Counted from the first letter of the stretch, positions 26,386 to 35,820 are shown. The stretch is 64,000 nucleotides of DNA from Robertkochia marina (GCF_004799345.1 NZ_SSMC01000003.1:124001-188000), one strand, 5' to 3'. A program made the numbers and translations. The notes: generated by a model from the letters alone, not told the origin.

Positions 26386-27888
26386 TTAAATTCCTGTTAA
26401 TGAACTTGATAACAGGGCTTCGAATACCTGGAGTCCGTAATTGACACGCTCGAGACTTATATTTTCATTTGGGCTGTGTTGATTATTATCAGGGTTTACC
26501 ATAGGGATAATGATGGCGGGTACCTCCAGGGTATTGATAAAAGGCGCTATCGGAACAGTACCGCCCATGATCCTGATCTCTACAGGGGCTTCATTAAAAG
26601 CTGTTTTCAGGGTTTCCCTGGCCCATTCAGCTTCCTCACTATTCATTGAGGTTCTGAAGGCATCAGTTACTGAACCCTCTTCCACCTTAATGATATTTTT
26701 ATGGGTCATACGCATTTCCCGGTCGGGTTCCTCCGTAGTAATATAATATCCTTTTGATCTCAGGTAGTCTTTGATCAGGTCTTTCTGTCGCTGACCGGGA
26801 GTCTCCGGCACCAATCGAATATCGATCTCGGCTGTTGCCTTTTCAGGTATGATGGTTCTTGCTTTTTCTCCGGTCCATCCACTACTGAGTCCTCTGATAT
26901 TCAAAGAGGGGTATTGCAGGGAACCCTGGTAGGATGAAGCTACTTTGTCGGTTGCTGCAATCTGCAATCTGTCTTTAAGGGCCTGTTCATTTTCCGGCAC
27001 GGCGTCAAGAACAGCCTGAATTTCGGAAGTCATTTCTATGCCATCGTAAAACCCGGGCACGACAACCTTTCCTTCCTGATCTTTTAACGAACTCAGTGCA
27101 TGGGCAAGGGTTAGTCCGGGGTTAGGAGCGTAATTTCCGAAATGACCACTGTGTTGAGGTTTAATGGGGCCATAAGAGGTTAAACTGAGGGTGGTTATTC
27201 CTCTGCATCCGTACACCAGGGTCGGTTTTCCGGAGGCGTGAACCGGACCGTCATTGATAACCAACAGGTCGGCTTCAAATAATTCACGGTATTTATTTAC
27301 CGCTTCAGGGAGTGGCTTACTTGATTTTTCCTCCTCCCCATCAAGAATAACCTTAACATTGAAGGATGGAGTAATCCCCTTAGCTTTTAGTTCATCCCAG
27401 GCATTCAGGAACATGACAATAGGTCCTTTGTCATCAGAGACCGATCGCCCGAACAAGCGCCAATTTAAATCGATATTTTCGTTGAGTTCTTGTTCTTCGA
27501 TGGGGGTCCAGCCTTCATCCGATGCTTCCTTGATCACCACCTTATACGGGTTCGCCTGCTCCCATTTTGACGGGTCAACCGCCTGCCCGTCAAAATGCAT
27601 GTAAAAGAGAACGGTAGGCCGGTCTTCTTTGATCTTCCCATTGGCAAAGAACAACGGCACATTACTGGTCGGTAATTCCATAATACTGAAACCCCGTTTG
27701 GCAAATGCCTTTTTTAACCAGATCAAATTGTCTTTCATGTCATCCATGTCGTTGGCATCGTTAGGTATTGAAACGAACTCACGGATCTCACTTATCGTAT
27801 TCACAATGCCCGGATGGACCTTTTGAGCCTTTAATTCGGCAGAAAATAAAGACGCCACGACGACGGATAATAGCAGTAGATTTTTCAT
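26386..27888 (-). CDS. M20 family metallopeptidase, exported
   Basis: A 500-aa di-zinc peptidase with a signal peptide (about 1-21, ...SAELKAQ). Expected metal ligands are seen in FYMHFDGQ (H98), GRSVSDDKGP (D152) and DGEEEKSS (catalytic E185, ligand E186); the dimerisation domain follows the PSLNIRGLSSGW strand, and HSPNEN near the end holds the last His. It probably cleaves dipeptides or N-acyl peptides outside the cytoplasm. It begins 39 nt after trpA with no terminator between, so it may be read through from the trp operon. Confidence 0.9.
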   Translation of the reverse strand: MKNLLLLSVVVASLFSAELKAQKVHPGIVNTISEIREFVSIPNDANDMDDMKDNLIWLKKAFAKRGFSIMELPTSNVPLFFANGKIKEDRPTVLFYMHFDGQAVDPSKWEQANPYKVVIKEASDEGWTPIEEQELNENIDLNWRLFGRSVSDDKGPIVMFLNAWDELKAKGITPSFNVKVILDGEEEKSSKPLPEAVNKYRELFEADLLVINDGPVHASGKPTLVYGCRGITTLSLTSYGPIKPQHSGHFGNYAPNPGLTLAHALSSLKDQEGKVVVPGFYDGIEMTSEIQAVLDAVPENEQALKDRLQIAATDKVASSYQGSLQYPSLNIRGLSSGWTGEKARTIIPEKATAEIDIRLVPETPGQRQKDLIKDYLRSKGYYITTEEPDREMRMTHKNIIKVEEGSVTDAFRTSMNSEEAEWARETLKTAFNEAPVEIRIMGGTVPIAPFINTLEVPAIIIPMVNPDNNQHSPNENISLERVNYGLQVFEALLSSSLTGI

Positions 27889-27927
27889 TAGGAAAATTTT
27901 GAGTAAAAAATACTGAAAATACCCCGA

Positions 27928-28689
27928 TTATCGAATACTTTGAATAAATTCTCCAATTCCCTCCACTCCTTTGTTGGTTAAATGCTTGATAAATGCCGAC
28001 CCGATGATGGCACCTTTAGCATGGGATGTAGCGGCCTGAAAGGTGGCTGCATTGCTGATCCCAAATCCTACGATACAGGGAGATTTGAGGTTCATGGCCG
28101 CAATTCTCTTAAAATAGGCTTCCTGTTGGTCTCCAAAGGAATTCTTGGCACCGGTAACCGATGCAGAACTTACCATATAAATAAAGGCATTAGAAATATT
28201 GTCAATAAACCGGATACGCTCTTCCGGGGTTTGAGGGGTGATCAGGAAAATATTGACCAGTCCGTATTTTTCAAAGATCTCACGATAGGATTCGTTGTAG
28301 ATTTCCGGTGGAAGATCGGGAATGATCAATCCGTCGATTCCTACTTCTTTACATTTTAGACAAAAGGCTTCAACTCCGAATTGCAGCATGGGGTTAAAGT
28401 ACCCCATAATAATTAGTGGGATATCGACCTCAGACCTGATGTCTTTCAGCTGCTCGAACAATACCTTCGTAGACATTCCTAGCTTCAAAGCCTTTACTGA
28501 GCTTTCCTGTATGGTCGGCCCATCGGCCAGGGGGTCGCTGAAGGGCAATCCGATCTCGATCATGTCTACTCCGTTCTCCTGAAGCGATTTGATGATAGGT
28601 TTGGTGTCGTCTTTTGACGGGTAGCCGGAGGTGAAATATATGGAAAGCAGTTTTTTTGATTCTTCCAGTTTTTTGTTGATCCTGTTCAT
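27928..28689 (-). CDS. trpA: Tryptophan synthase alpha subunit
   Basis: Cleaves indole-3-glycerol phosphate to indole, which passes to TrpB. The 253-aa TIM barrel has the family signature GVDMIEIGLPFSDPLADGPTIQ (catalytic Asp/Glu region) and FGISNAATFQ near the phosphate site. Last of seven trp genes, 5 nt after trpB. Confidence 0.98.
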   Translation of the reverse strand: MNRINKKLEESKKLLSIYFTSGYPSKDDTKPIIKSLQENGVDMIEIGLPFSDPLADGPTIQESSVKALKLGMSTKVLFEQLKDIRSEVDIPLIIMGYFNPMLQFGVEAFCLKCKEVGIDGLIIPDLPPEIYNESYREIFEKYGLVNIFLITPQTPEERIRFIDNISNAFIYMVSSASVTGAKNSFGDQQEAYFKRIAAMNLKSPCIVGFGISNAATFQAATSHAKGAIIGSAFIKHLTNKGVEGIGEFIQSIR

Positions 28690-28694
28690 GTGAT

Positions 28695-29876
28695 TTAAAG
28701 CTTAAAGTAATCGATATAAGTATTCAGGTCTTTGTCGCCTCTTCCGGATAGGTTAACTACCACTACCTCATCTTTCTCGAATGGACGCTGATTAAAAACG
28801 TTAAAAGCATGGGCGGTTTCAATGGCGGGGATGATACCTTCCATTTTAGAGAGCTCCAATCCGGCCTTCATGGCATCATCATCAGTAACGGAGATGAATT
28901 CGCCTCTTCCGGTTTCATAGAGATGGGCATGCATGGGGCCTACCCCCGGGTAATCAAGCCCTGCAGAGATGCTGTAGGGTTCAGTGATCTGTCCGTCTGC
29001 TGTTTGCATAAGCAGGGTTTTGCAACCGTGAATGATACCTTGTTTTCCTAATACAGAGGTAGCTGCACTTTCACCGCTTTCAATGCCCTTACCGGCAGCC
29101 TCAACGGCAATAATGTTTACGTGTTTGTTATCAAGAAAATGGTAGTAGGTTCCGGCAGCATTACTTCCGCCGCCAATACATGCTACCACATGATCGGGAT
29201 ATTCACGGCCTTCCTGTTCCTGGAGCTGCGTTTTGATCTCTTCAGAGATCACACTTTGAAACCTTGTAACCATATCCGGGTAGGGGTGGGGGCCGATGGC
29301 TGAACCGATAATATAATGAGTATCCACGGGGTTGTTGATCCAATCGCGTATGGCTTCATTCGTAGCATCTTTAAGGGTTCGGCTCCCCGAGGTTGCCGGG
29401 CGTACTTCTGCCCCAAGCATTTTCATTCGGGCTACATTCGGCGCCTGCCGTGCGATATCGATCTCGCCCATATAGACCACACAGTCTATACCCATCAGGG
29501 CACAAACAGTAGCGGTGGCAACCCCATGCTGTCCTGCACCGGTTTCTGCGATGATCCTGTTCTTGCCAAGTCTCTTGGCCATAAGGATCTGCCCAATGGT
29601 GTTGTTGACCTTGTGTGCGCCTGTATGGTTCAGGTCTTCTCTTTTCAGGTAGATCCTGCATTGGTATTTCTGTGACAAACGGTTTGCGAAATACAGCGGT
29701 GTGGGGCGCCCCACATAATCTTTCAAAAGCTTGTTGAACTCCTTTTGAAATGATTCCTCTCCCATGATCTGCAGGTAGTTCGTTCGCAGCTCTTCCACAT
29801 TTGGATAAAGCATCTCGGGGATGTAGGCACCTCCGAAGTTGCCGTAATACCCCCTTTGGTCTACATGATAATTCAT
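28695..29876 (-). CDS. trpB: Tryptophan synthase beta subunit
   Basis: Condenses indole with serine, using [19 protein letters not shown] contains the PLP-binding lysine in [18 protein letters not shown] binds the cofactor phosphate, and NLSGRGDKD is the C-terminal signature. At 393 aa it is the canonical TrpB1 type. It begins 3 nt after the trpF stop and is followed by trpA, the normal subunit pair order. Confidence 0.98.
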   Translation of the reverse strand: MNYHVDQRGYYGNFGGAYIPEMLYPNVEELRTNYLQIMGEESFQKEFNKLLKDYVGRPTPLYFANRLSQKYQCRIYLKREDLNHTGAHKVNNTIGQILMAKRLGKNRIIAETGAGQHGVATATVCALMGIDCVVYMGEIDIARQAPNVARMKMLGAEVRPATSGSRTLKDATNEAIRDWINNPVDTHYIIGSAIGPHPYPDMVTRFQSVISEEIKTQLQEQEGREYPDHVVACIGGGSNAAGTYYHFLDNKHVNIIAVEAAGKGIESGESAATSVLGKQGIIHGCKTLLMQTADGQITEPYSISAGLDYPGVGPMHAHLYETGRGEFISVTDDDAMKAGLELSKMEGIIPAIETAHAFNVFNQRPFEKDEVVVVNLSGRGDKDLNTYIDYFKL

Positions 29877-29879
29877 AAT

Positions 29880-30536
29880 CTAATTTTTTATGTTTTCGGT
29901 TTCCCTGATCCGGGAAATAAAATTTTTTAATCGTTTGTCGTCCTTAAGACCGGGTTCCAGTTCGAAGCCACTGTTTACATCGATTCCGACGCAATTTCTT
30001 CCCTCCGGAGATAGCAGAAACCCTTCAAGGGCCTTGAGATCTTCAGGACCGATACCTCCGCTCAGCAAGAACGGTATTTGGAGCTTATAAGCTTGCAGCA
30101 CCTGCCAGTTAAATTGAAGCCCGTTACCACCCCTGTTTTTTCCTTTGGTGTCAAAAAGGAAGTAATCGGCGCAGTTCTCATACTTATCACTGCCAGAGAG
30201 GTCATCTTCTCCGGCAACTGAAAAGACCTTAATGAGTTCAGCCCTGTTTCCGGAAGCCTTAAGGGCAGATCTCAACGCAGTGCAATACTCAGGAGTTTCA
30301 TCGCCGTGTAACTGCAGGTAGCTGAGGCCATACTTCGTTGCTTTCTCAAGCACGGTTTCCACTTCGGCATTTACAAATACTCCTGCCATCTTTAGTGATT
30401 CGGGTAGCTCCGGTAGCATGCCCTCGAAATAACGGGGCGATTTCCCGTAAAAGATAAGTCCCATCACATCCGGTCCTGCACTAGCAACAGCCTTCATGTT
30501 TTCCGGGTGCTTCATTCCGCAAACCTTAATGATCAT
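29880..30536 (-). CDS. trpF: Phosphoribosylanthranilate isomerase
   Basis: A 218-aa TIM barrel for the Amadori rearrangement of phosphoribosylanthranilate. IIKVCGMKHPENM carries the catalytic Cys (residue 6); GLIFYGKSPRYF, LQLHGDE and the phosphate-binding LLSGGIGPED match the family. It is separate from trpC, unlike in enterobacteria. Its ATG overlaps the trpC stop (4 nt). Confidence 0.97.
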   Translation of the reverse strand: MIIKVCGMKHPENMKAVASAGPDVMGLIFYGKSPRYFEGMLPELPESLKMAGVFVNAEVETVLEKATKYGLSYLQLHGDETPEYCTALRSALKASGNRAELIKVFSVAGEDDLSGSDKYENCADYFLFDTKGKNRGGNGLQFNWQVLQAYKLQIPFLLSGGIGPEDLKALEGFLLSPEGRNCVGIDVNSGFELEPGLKDDKRLKNFISRIRETENIKN

Positions 30537-31345
30537 AGGGCAGTTTGTTTTAAGGAATTTATGAACTGCCGGGCTGTCTGTCCGGGATCTTCAGTTCGCA
30601 TAAAATGTTCGCCAACCAGGAATCCTCGAAAACCATAGGGGCGTAGGGCTGTGATGGTTTTTTCGTCAGAGATTCCACTCTCAGATACTTTTACAAAACT
30701 GTCGGGGATAACCTCTGCCAGGCTTTTACTGGTTTCAACAGATACCTCAAAGGTCTTCAGGTTTCTGTTGTTCACCCCCACCATATGGCAATAGTCATTA
30801 AGGTGAGAATCCAGTTCAGCTGCGGTGTGAACTTCAAGAAGCACTTCCAGCCCGAGGTCATTGGCCTGAAGGGCAAGTTCTTTTGTATGTCCCGGACTCA
30901 GGGCCGCGGCAATGAGTAAAATGACGTCGGCTCCATGCGCCTTGGCTTCGAGCAATTGATACGGATCAGAGATAAAATCCTTTCTGAGCAGGGGCAAATT
31001 TACCGAAGCTCTTGCCAATTGCAGATCTTCCAGAGACCCTCCGAAATATTTTCCTTCGGTAAGTACCGACATACCACAGGCTCCTGCTTTCTCGTATCCT
31101 TTGGCTACCTCTGAAAGACTCAGTGACTGGTTGATCACTGCCTTAGAGGGAGAGCGACGTTTATGTTCGGCAATAATACCCGTATCGCTATTTCGTAACC
31201 TGGCGCTTAAGGAAATACCACTTCTTTTGAACATGGCAGCAGCACGCAACTCACTTTCTGAAATGAGTTGTTTTTTAAGAGCCACTTCCACTTGCTTATC
31301 ATAAATGATCTTTGATAATATACTGGGCGTATTCGCAGACTTCAT
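30533..31345 (-). CDS. trpC: Indole-3-glycerol phosphate synthase
   Basis: Closes the indole ring. In the 270-aa protein IIAEHKRRSPSKAVIN holds the catalytic lysine, SVLTEGKYFGGSLEDL and LLRKDFISDPYQLLEA the second catalytic lysine, and VGVNNRNLKTFEV and VSESGI the phosphate and glutamate motifs. It is monofunctional. It follows trpD by 1 nt and overlaps trpF. Confidence 0.98.
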   Translation of the reverse strand: MKSANTPSILSKIIYDKQVEVALKKQLISESELRAAAMFKRSGISLSARLRNSDTGIIAEHKRRSPSKAVINQSLSLSEVAKGYEKAGACGMSVLTEGKYFGGSLEDLQLARASVNLPLLRKDFISDPYQLLEAKAHGADVILLIAAALSPGHTKELALQANDLGLEVLLEVHTAAELDSHLNDYCHMVGVNNRNLKTFEVSVETSKSLAEVIPDSFVKVSESGISDEKTITALRPYGFRGFLVGEHFMRTEDPGQTARQFINSLKQTAL

Positions 31346-31346
31346 A

Positions 31347-32339
31347 TTAATTACTAAGGTTTTGTAAGGTTTTGAAACATTTCAGGGCATTCCCGGCAAA
31401 AAGTGAATCCATTGCCATTTCTTTTGAAGATGCAAGGTCTTTTCCTGTGGCGGTAGCAATGGCAAGGGTGGCATTGGCGCATACCACTGAATTCTGGGCC
31501 TCGCTTCCTTTACCTTCCAGGATATTCATAAAGATGGCTGCATTTTGTTCAATGGTTTTTCCTCCTGCGATCTCCTCGGCCTTAAGGGTGCGCATGCCCA
31601 GGTCTTCGGCTTGTAAAACCTTTTCACTGTTATTGGCGATAAGTTTTGCAGGCCCGGTCAGGGATACTTCGTCATACCCGTCCATGGCGTGAAGAATGGT
31701 GTAATTTTTATCTGTATTCTGGTAAAGATAGCCATACAGTCGTGCCAGTTCAAGATTGAATACGCCAACCATCTGATTTTTAGGAAAGGCGGGATTTACC
31801 ATGGGCCCGAGCATGTTAAAAAAGGTTTTTACTCCCAATTCACGGCGAATGGGTGCCACCTCTTTCATAGCCGGGTGAAAAAGCGGAGCGTGTAAAATAC
31901 AGATACCGGCCTTCTCAAGAGTTTTGTTGAGAAAATCCCTGTCATTAGAGAATTTTATCCCTAATGACTCCAGCACATTGCTGGAACCACAGGAGGAAGA
32001 AACGCCGTAATTGCCGTGTTTGCTCACGGGGATACCTGCTCCGGCAGTGACAAAAGAGGCGAGGGTAGAGATATTAAAGGTGTCTTTGCCATCGCCCCCG
32101 GTGCCGCAAAGGTCAATCGCTTCCACGCCATTCAGATCTACAGCGATACACAGATCTAACAGTGCATCTCGGAACCCCTCCAGCTCTTCGAGGGTAATGC
32201 TTCGCATCATATATACCGTCAGAAAGGCTGCGATCTGGCTTTGATTGTAGTTACCTCCTGAAATGTTCACCAGAACGTTCCTGGCTTCCTCCCGGGATAT
32301 GCTTTCATGATTAATAAGTCTGTTTAATATCTTTTTCAT
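31347..32339 (-). CDS. trpD: Anthranilate phosphoribosyltransferase
   Basis: A 330-aa enzyme that transfers phosphoribose from PRPP to anthranilate. The PRPP-binding GTGGDGKDTFNIST and the anthranilate loop KHGNYGVSSSCGSSNVLE are intact; RRELGVKTFFNMLGPMVNP is the third motif. It is not fused to trpG, which lies 7 nt upstream as a separate gene. Confidence 0.98.
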   Translation of the reverse strand: MKKILNRLINHESISREEARNVLVNISGGNYNQSQIAAFLTVYMMRSITLEELEGFRDALLDLCIAVDLNGVEAIDLCGTGGDGKDTFNISTLASFVTAGAGIPVSKHGNYGVSSSCGSSNVLESLGIKFSNDRDFLNKTLEKAGICILHAPLFHPAMKEVAPIRRELGVKTFFNMLGPMVNPAFPKNQMVGVFNLELARLYGYLYQNTDKNYTILHAMDGYDEVSLTGPAKLIANNSEKVLQAEDLGMRTLKAEEIAGGKTIEQNAAIFMNILEGKGSEAQNSVVCANATLAIATATGKDLASSKEMAMDSLFAGNALKCFKTLQNLSN

Positions 32340-32346
32340 AGCAATT

Positions 32347-32907
32347 TTAAATGTTAACCCAATTTTCTAAGATCTTTTTGCCTTCAGGAGTCAGGACCGA
32401 CTCCGGGTGATACTGCACCCCACGAACATCAAATTCACGGTGCTTTAATGACATGATCTGTCCGTTCTCATCTATTGAAGTGGCTATCAAAGCAGGGGGG
32501 AGTTCTTTAGCAACCACCCAACTGTGGTACCGGCCCACTTCAAGGGTTGTTGGCAGGCCGGCATAGATCGGGTCGTATTCTGTGACCTCGATGGTTGTTG
32601 ATACCCCGTGATATACCTTATCCAGGTTCAAAATACTCCCGCCGAAGACCTCGGCTATAGCCTGCTGCCCGAGACATACTCCCAGAATACTGTGGGTTGG
32701 TGCGTATTTTTTTATAATAGCCTTTAACAGGCCGGCCTCATCAGGGATGCCCGGACCCGGAGATAACAGTATTTTATCGAAAGGGGCCACTTCCTCCAGG
32801 GTCAACCTATCGTTTCTTTTCACCGTAACCTCACACCCCAGGTCGATAAGATAATGTACCAGGTTGTAGGTGAAGCTGTCGTAATTGTCAATAACTAATA
32901 CCTTCAT
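32347..32907 (-). CDS. trpG: Anthranilate synthase component II (glutamine amidotransferase)
   Basis: The 186-aa class I amidotransferase supplies ammonia to TrpE. The oxyanion strand LSPGPGIP, the nucleophile motif GVCLGQQAIAEVFGG (Cys) and the His-Glu pair in VQYHPESVLT form a complete triad. It may also serve p-aminobenzoate synthesis, as in many bacteria that have one such subunit, but no pab gene is seen here. It is 4 nt from trpE. Confidence 0.96.
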   Translation of the reverse strand: MKVLVIDNYDSFTYNLVHYLIDLGCEVTVKRNDRLTLEEVAPFDKILLSPGPGIPDEAGLLKAIIKKYAPTHSILGVCLGQQAIAEVFGGSILNLDKVYHGVSTTIEVTEYDPIYAGLPTTLEVGRYHSWVVAKELPPALIATSIDENGQIMSLKHREFDVRGVQYHPESVLTPEGKKILENWVNI

Positions 32908-32911
32908 ACGT

Positions 32912-34315
32912 TTAAATTTCTTTGGCTAATTCTAACGCTGAGGTCAGGGCGCCAAGTTTATTATAGGTTTCCTGTAATTCTGCTTCCGGGTCAGATGCCG
33001 CTACCAGTCCGGCTCCGGCCTGGTAATATAATTCATGGTCTTTGCTTAAAAAGGTCCTGATCATGATAGCGTGGTTGAAATTGCCTGAGAAATCCATAAA
33101 TCCAATAGCTCCGCCGTAATAATTGCGATTTCCGGGTTCATAACGGTCGATGAGCTGCATAGCCATGTGTTTTGGCGCTCCGCTGAGGGTTCCTGCAGGA
33201 AAGGTGTCGGCCACTACCTGCATGGTAGGGATCTCCGGATTTTTTTTAGCGACCACCTTGGAAACAAGGTGGATGACATGGGAAAAGAATTGTACTTCGC
33301 GATTGGTTTCTACTTCTACCGTATTGCCGTTCCTGCTAAGATCATTCCTGGCAAGATCAACAAGCATAACGTGCTCGCTGTTTTCCTTTTCATCATTTGA
33401 TAGGGCTCTTGCAAGACGGGCATCTTGTTCATCATTCCCTGTTCTCTTAAAGGTACCTGCTATAGGGTGTATCTCAGCACGATCATTTTTAATAACAAGT
33501 TGTGATTCCGGAGAGCTTCCGAAAATTCTGAAGTTGCCGTAATCAAAAAAGAAAAGGTAAGGAGAGGGGTTTACCGATCGCAATGCCCTGTAAACATTAA
33601 ACTCGTCGCCCTTAAACTTCTGGCTGAATCTTCGGGAAAGCACCAATTGAAATACATCTCCCCGTGAGCAATGGTGTTTGGCTTTTTTCACAAGCTCTTT
33701 GTAGTCGTCATCAGTCAGGGCCGAGGCAGGACTGCCTTCCGGCTGAAAACTGTACGAAGCATAATTTCTCGAGCGGATGAGCTGTTGTATTTCCTCCAGG
33801 TTGTTTTGATCCTTATAATCATGAGAGAAAAGGTAGGCTTCATTTTTAAAGTGGTTGATAGCTATGATGTTTCGGTATACTGCATAATAAAGGTCCGGTA
33901 TATCAATGCGATCATCTTTTTTCCGGATCTCAATATCTTCAAAATACCTCACCGCATCATATGCAATATAGCCGAACAGACCGTTGTTGATGAACTTGAA
34001 TTCGTTCCCGTCGGTTTCAAATTTCCCGGCAAAGTCTTCAATGAGTTGTGGTAATTGTACATCTTTCCGGTTTAATGCAGCCTCATGTTGTGTGCCGTCA
34101 GGGTAGCTGGCGTAAAACGTATTATTCTCGGCTTTGATATGGGCAATCGGATTGAAACAGATGTAGGAGAAACTGTTGTCATTGGCGTGATAATCGCTCG
34201 ACTCCAGGAGGATACTGTTCGGGAACCGGTCTCTTATTTTAAGGTAGATGCTCACCGGGGTAATCGTGTCGGCAAGGATCTTACGGTAAGATGTTTTTAG
34301 TCGGTATGAATTCAT
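32912..34315 (-). CDS. trpE: Anthranilate synthase component I
   Basis: Converts chorismate to anthranilate. The 467-aa chorismate-binding protein has SILLESSDY near residue 35; the LLES motif is the tryptophan feedback site of TrpE, which favours this over PabB. The catalytic half contains HPIAGTFKRTGNDEQD, LVDLARNDLSRNG, TFPAGTLSGAPK and YYGGAIGF. First structural gene of the trp operon, 28 nt after an intrinsic terminator that belongs to a leader attenuator. Confidence 0.97.
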   Translation of the reverse strand: MNSYRLKTSYRKILADTITPVSIYLKIRDRFPNSILLESSDYHANDNSFSYICFNPIAHIKAENNTFYASYPDGTQHEAALNRKDVQLPQLIEDFAGKFETDGNEFKFINNGLFGYIAYDAVRYFEDIEIRKKDDRIDIPDLYYAVYRNIIAINHFKNEAYLFSHDYKDQNNLEEIQQLIRSRNYASYSFQPEGSPASALTDDDYKELVKKAKHHCSRGDVFQLVLSRRFSQKFKGDEFNVYRALRSVNPSPYLFFFDYGNFRIFGSSPESQLVIKNDRAEIHPIAGTFKRTGNDEQDARLARALSNDEKENSEHVMLVDLARNDLSRNGNTVEVETNREVQFFSHVIHLVSKVVAKKNPEIPTMQVVADTFPAGTLSGAPKHMAMQLIDRYEPGNRNYYGGAIGFMDFSGNFNHAIMIRTFLSKDHELYYQAGAGLVAASDPEAELQETYNKLGALTSALELAKEI

Positions 34316-34342
34316 TGTAATTCGTTTTAATCAGGTGTTGGC

Positions 34343-34374
34343 AAAAAAAAAGCCCGTCGTGATCGACAGGCTTT
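34343..34374 (-). terminator. trp attenuator terminator
   Basis: On the minus strand AAAGCCTGTCG-ATCA-CGACGGGCTTT, an 11-bp stem with one G-U pair, followed by T8. It lies between the leader peptide and trpE, so it is a regulated premature terminator. A 7-nt segment TCACGAC in its loop and 3' arm is the exact complement of GTCGTGA at 34404-34410 in the end of the leader ORF, a candidate antiterminator pairing. Confidence 0.9.
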
Positions 34375-34403
34375 TTGAAAAATATTTTCATACAGCGGTG
34401 TGC

Positions 34404-34460
34404 TCACGACAATCGACGTAAGGGAATCCACCACCAGTTATGTGTTCTGTTTTTAAACAT
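34404..34460 (-). CDS. trpL: trp operon leader peptide
   Basis: The minus-strand frame ATG to TGA encodes 18 residues, MFKNRTHNWWWIPLRRLS, with three consecutive Trp codons at positions 9-11 (34428-34436). It ends 29 nt before the terminator stem upstream of trpE. This is the layout of a ribosome-mediated attenuator: stalling at the Trp codons would leave the 3' part of the ORF free to pair with the terminator, while translation to the stop codon would cover it. The ATG lies 5 nt after a perfect -7 promoter box, so the transcript would have almost no 5' leader before this ORF. Confidence 0.88.
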   Translation of the reverse strand: MFKNRTHNWWWIPLRRLS

Positions 34461-34465
34461 CAGTT

Positions 34466-34496
34466 CAAATATAGAGAGGAGATGTGAATTTTCATA
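34466..34496 (-). promoter_or_regulatory. Promoter of the trp operon
   Basis: On the minus strand TATG (34496-34493; 3 of 4 to TTTG), 19-nt spacer, TATATTTG (34473-34466; exact TAnnTTTG). Transcription should begin within a few bases of the leader-peptide ATG. Confidence 0.7.
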
Positions 34497-34533
34497 GGTT
34501 TTTAAAAAAAATTATGAATCCTCTTAAAATAAG

Positions 34534-34558
34534 AACCCCGGGGTGATCGCCGGGGCTT
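34534..34558 (-). terminator. Intrinsic terminator after the yceI gene
   Basis: Minus-strand hairpin AGCCCCGG / CCGGGGTT with an 8-nt loop followed by CTTATTTT, 19 nt after the stop of the YceI gene. Confidence 0.8.
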
Positions 34559-34576
34559 TCATCATTGCGTTTGAGT

Positions 34577-35149
34577 TTAGAACTGCAGGTCTACAACAAG
34601 ATCGAACTCGTCATATATAGTTTTGTCTCCCAGGTCGTCAAAGAATGAGCCTGAGCCGTAACGAATGTCGTATTTGGTACGATCTATTTTTACGTTGGCA
34701 GTGGCTTTATTACCGTAAACAGACATGTCAAAAGTTACAGGGTTGGTCTTTCCTTTAACAGTAAGATCACCGGTTACCTCGTATGAATTTTTACCATTCG
34801 ATTTTACATCGGTAATCTTTAAGGAAGCAGTAGGGAATTTTTCAACACCAAAAAAATCATCTGATTTCAGGTGGACTTCCAGTTTTCCTTTATACTCTCC
34901 TGTCAAATCGGTTGAGATAAGTGTAGACATGTCTACCACGAATTCTCCTCCGGTTAATTGATCTCCGTCAAATTCAAGATTACCGCTTTGCAATTGAACG
35001 GTACCTTCGTGAGAACCGGTTACCTTATAACCCTTCCAGGTTACAGTACTTTCTTCCGGTTTCACTGATTTCTCTTCAACGGGGGTGGTAAAAGCAACCA
35101 GTCCGGTGGCGATGGTCAATACCAATACAGATTTAAAGAACTTTTTCAT
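34577..35149 (-). CDS. YceI family protein
   Basis: A 190-aa protein with a cleavable N-terminal signal sequence (about 1-19, MKKFFKSVLVLTIATGLVA) and a YceI lipocalin-like barrel that binds polyisoprenoids or other lipids. SHEGTVQLQSGNLEF, DLTVKGKTNPVTFDMSVYG and KIDRTKYDIRYGSGSFFDDLGD are the typical repeats of the fold. I use ATG 35149, where the signal peptide begins. It lies 19 nt downstream of the nitroreductase gene, so it is likely in the marR operon and may respond to the same signal. Confidence 0.92.
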   Translation of the reverse strand: MKKFFKSVLVLTIATGLVAFTTPVEEKSVKPEESTVTWKGYKVTGSHEGTVQLQSGNLEFDGDQLTGGEFVVDMSTLISTDLTGEYKGKLEVHLKSDDFFGVEKFPTASLKITDVKSNGKNSYEVTGDLTVKGKTNPVTFDMSVYGNKATANVKIDRTKYDIRYGSGSFFDDLGDKTIYDEFDLVVDLQF

Positions 35150-35168
35150 CTTACTTAATGTTAATTTA

Positions 35169-35801
35169 TTAAAGGGTTTCAAATAATTCAGTTTCAGGTT
35201 TTCTAACCTTTGCATAGTGCTGGGTGTCGTCTTCGTCAGACCTGTACCCAACTGTTGCTATAACGGCAGTGCTGAGTCCTTTTTCTTTAAGACCAAGTAT
35301 GTCGTTGAAGGCTTCAACTTCAAAGCCTTCCATAGGACAGGCGTCGATCTCCAGGTGAGCAGCTGCAGAGAGAAGATTACCAAGAGCAATATAGGCCTGA
35401 CGAGCCGTCCAGGCTGATTTTACATCGTCTGGTAATGGAGTTATTTTACTTTTCATAAAATCTGCGTAGCCCTTCAGATCTTCAGCCTTCAGTCCACGGG
35501 TTTGTACTACATTATCTATGTAGGCATCGATCTGGTCATCTCCAAAATTGGTGTCATGTGCAAAAACGATCAGCTGAGAGGCATCGGTGATCTGTGGTTG
35601 ATTCCATGCGGCAGGTCGTAATTTTGCCCTTAATTCAGGATCTTCTATTACAAACACCTTATATGGCTGAAGACCATAGGAAGAGGCCGACAGCTGTATG
35701 GCCTTTTTAAGTGTTTCCAGTTTTTCTTTTTCTAATTTTTTATTCGGGTCGAATTTTTTGGTGGCATACCGCCATTGAAGTTTTTCTATATATGTATTCA
35801 T
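35169..35801 (-). CDS. Nitroreductase-family NAD(P)H-dependent oxidoreductase
   Basis: A 210-aa FMN flavoprotein of the NfsB/FRase I type. WRYATKKFDPNKKLEKEKLETLKKAIQLSASSYGLQPYKVFVIED is the N-terminal FMN-binding region; ACPMEGFE and VATVGYRSDEDD lie in the C-terminal half. Such enzymes reduce quinones, nitroaromatics and flavins. It lies between marR and yceI. A palindrome like that at the marR promoter sits just upstream (35821-35832), which suggests direct repression by the linked MarR protein. Confidence 0.9.
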   Translation of the reverse strand: MNTYIEKLQWRYATKKFDPNKKLEKEKLETLKKAIQLSASSYGLQPYKVFVIEDPELRAKLRPAAWNQPQITDASQLIVFAHDTNFGDDQIDAYIDNVVQTRGLKAEDLKGYADFMKSKITPLPDDVKSAWTARQAYIALGNLLSAAAHLEIDACPMEGFEVEAFNDILGLKEKGLSTAVIATVGYRSDEDDTQHYAKVRKPETELFETL

Positions 35802-35820
35802 GATCTAAAAGTTTTTATTG

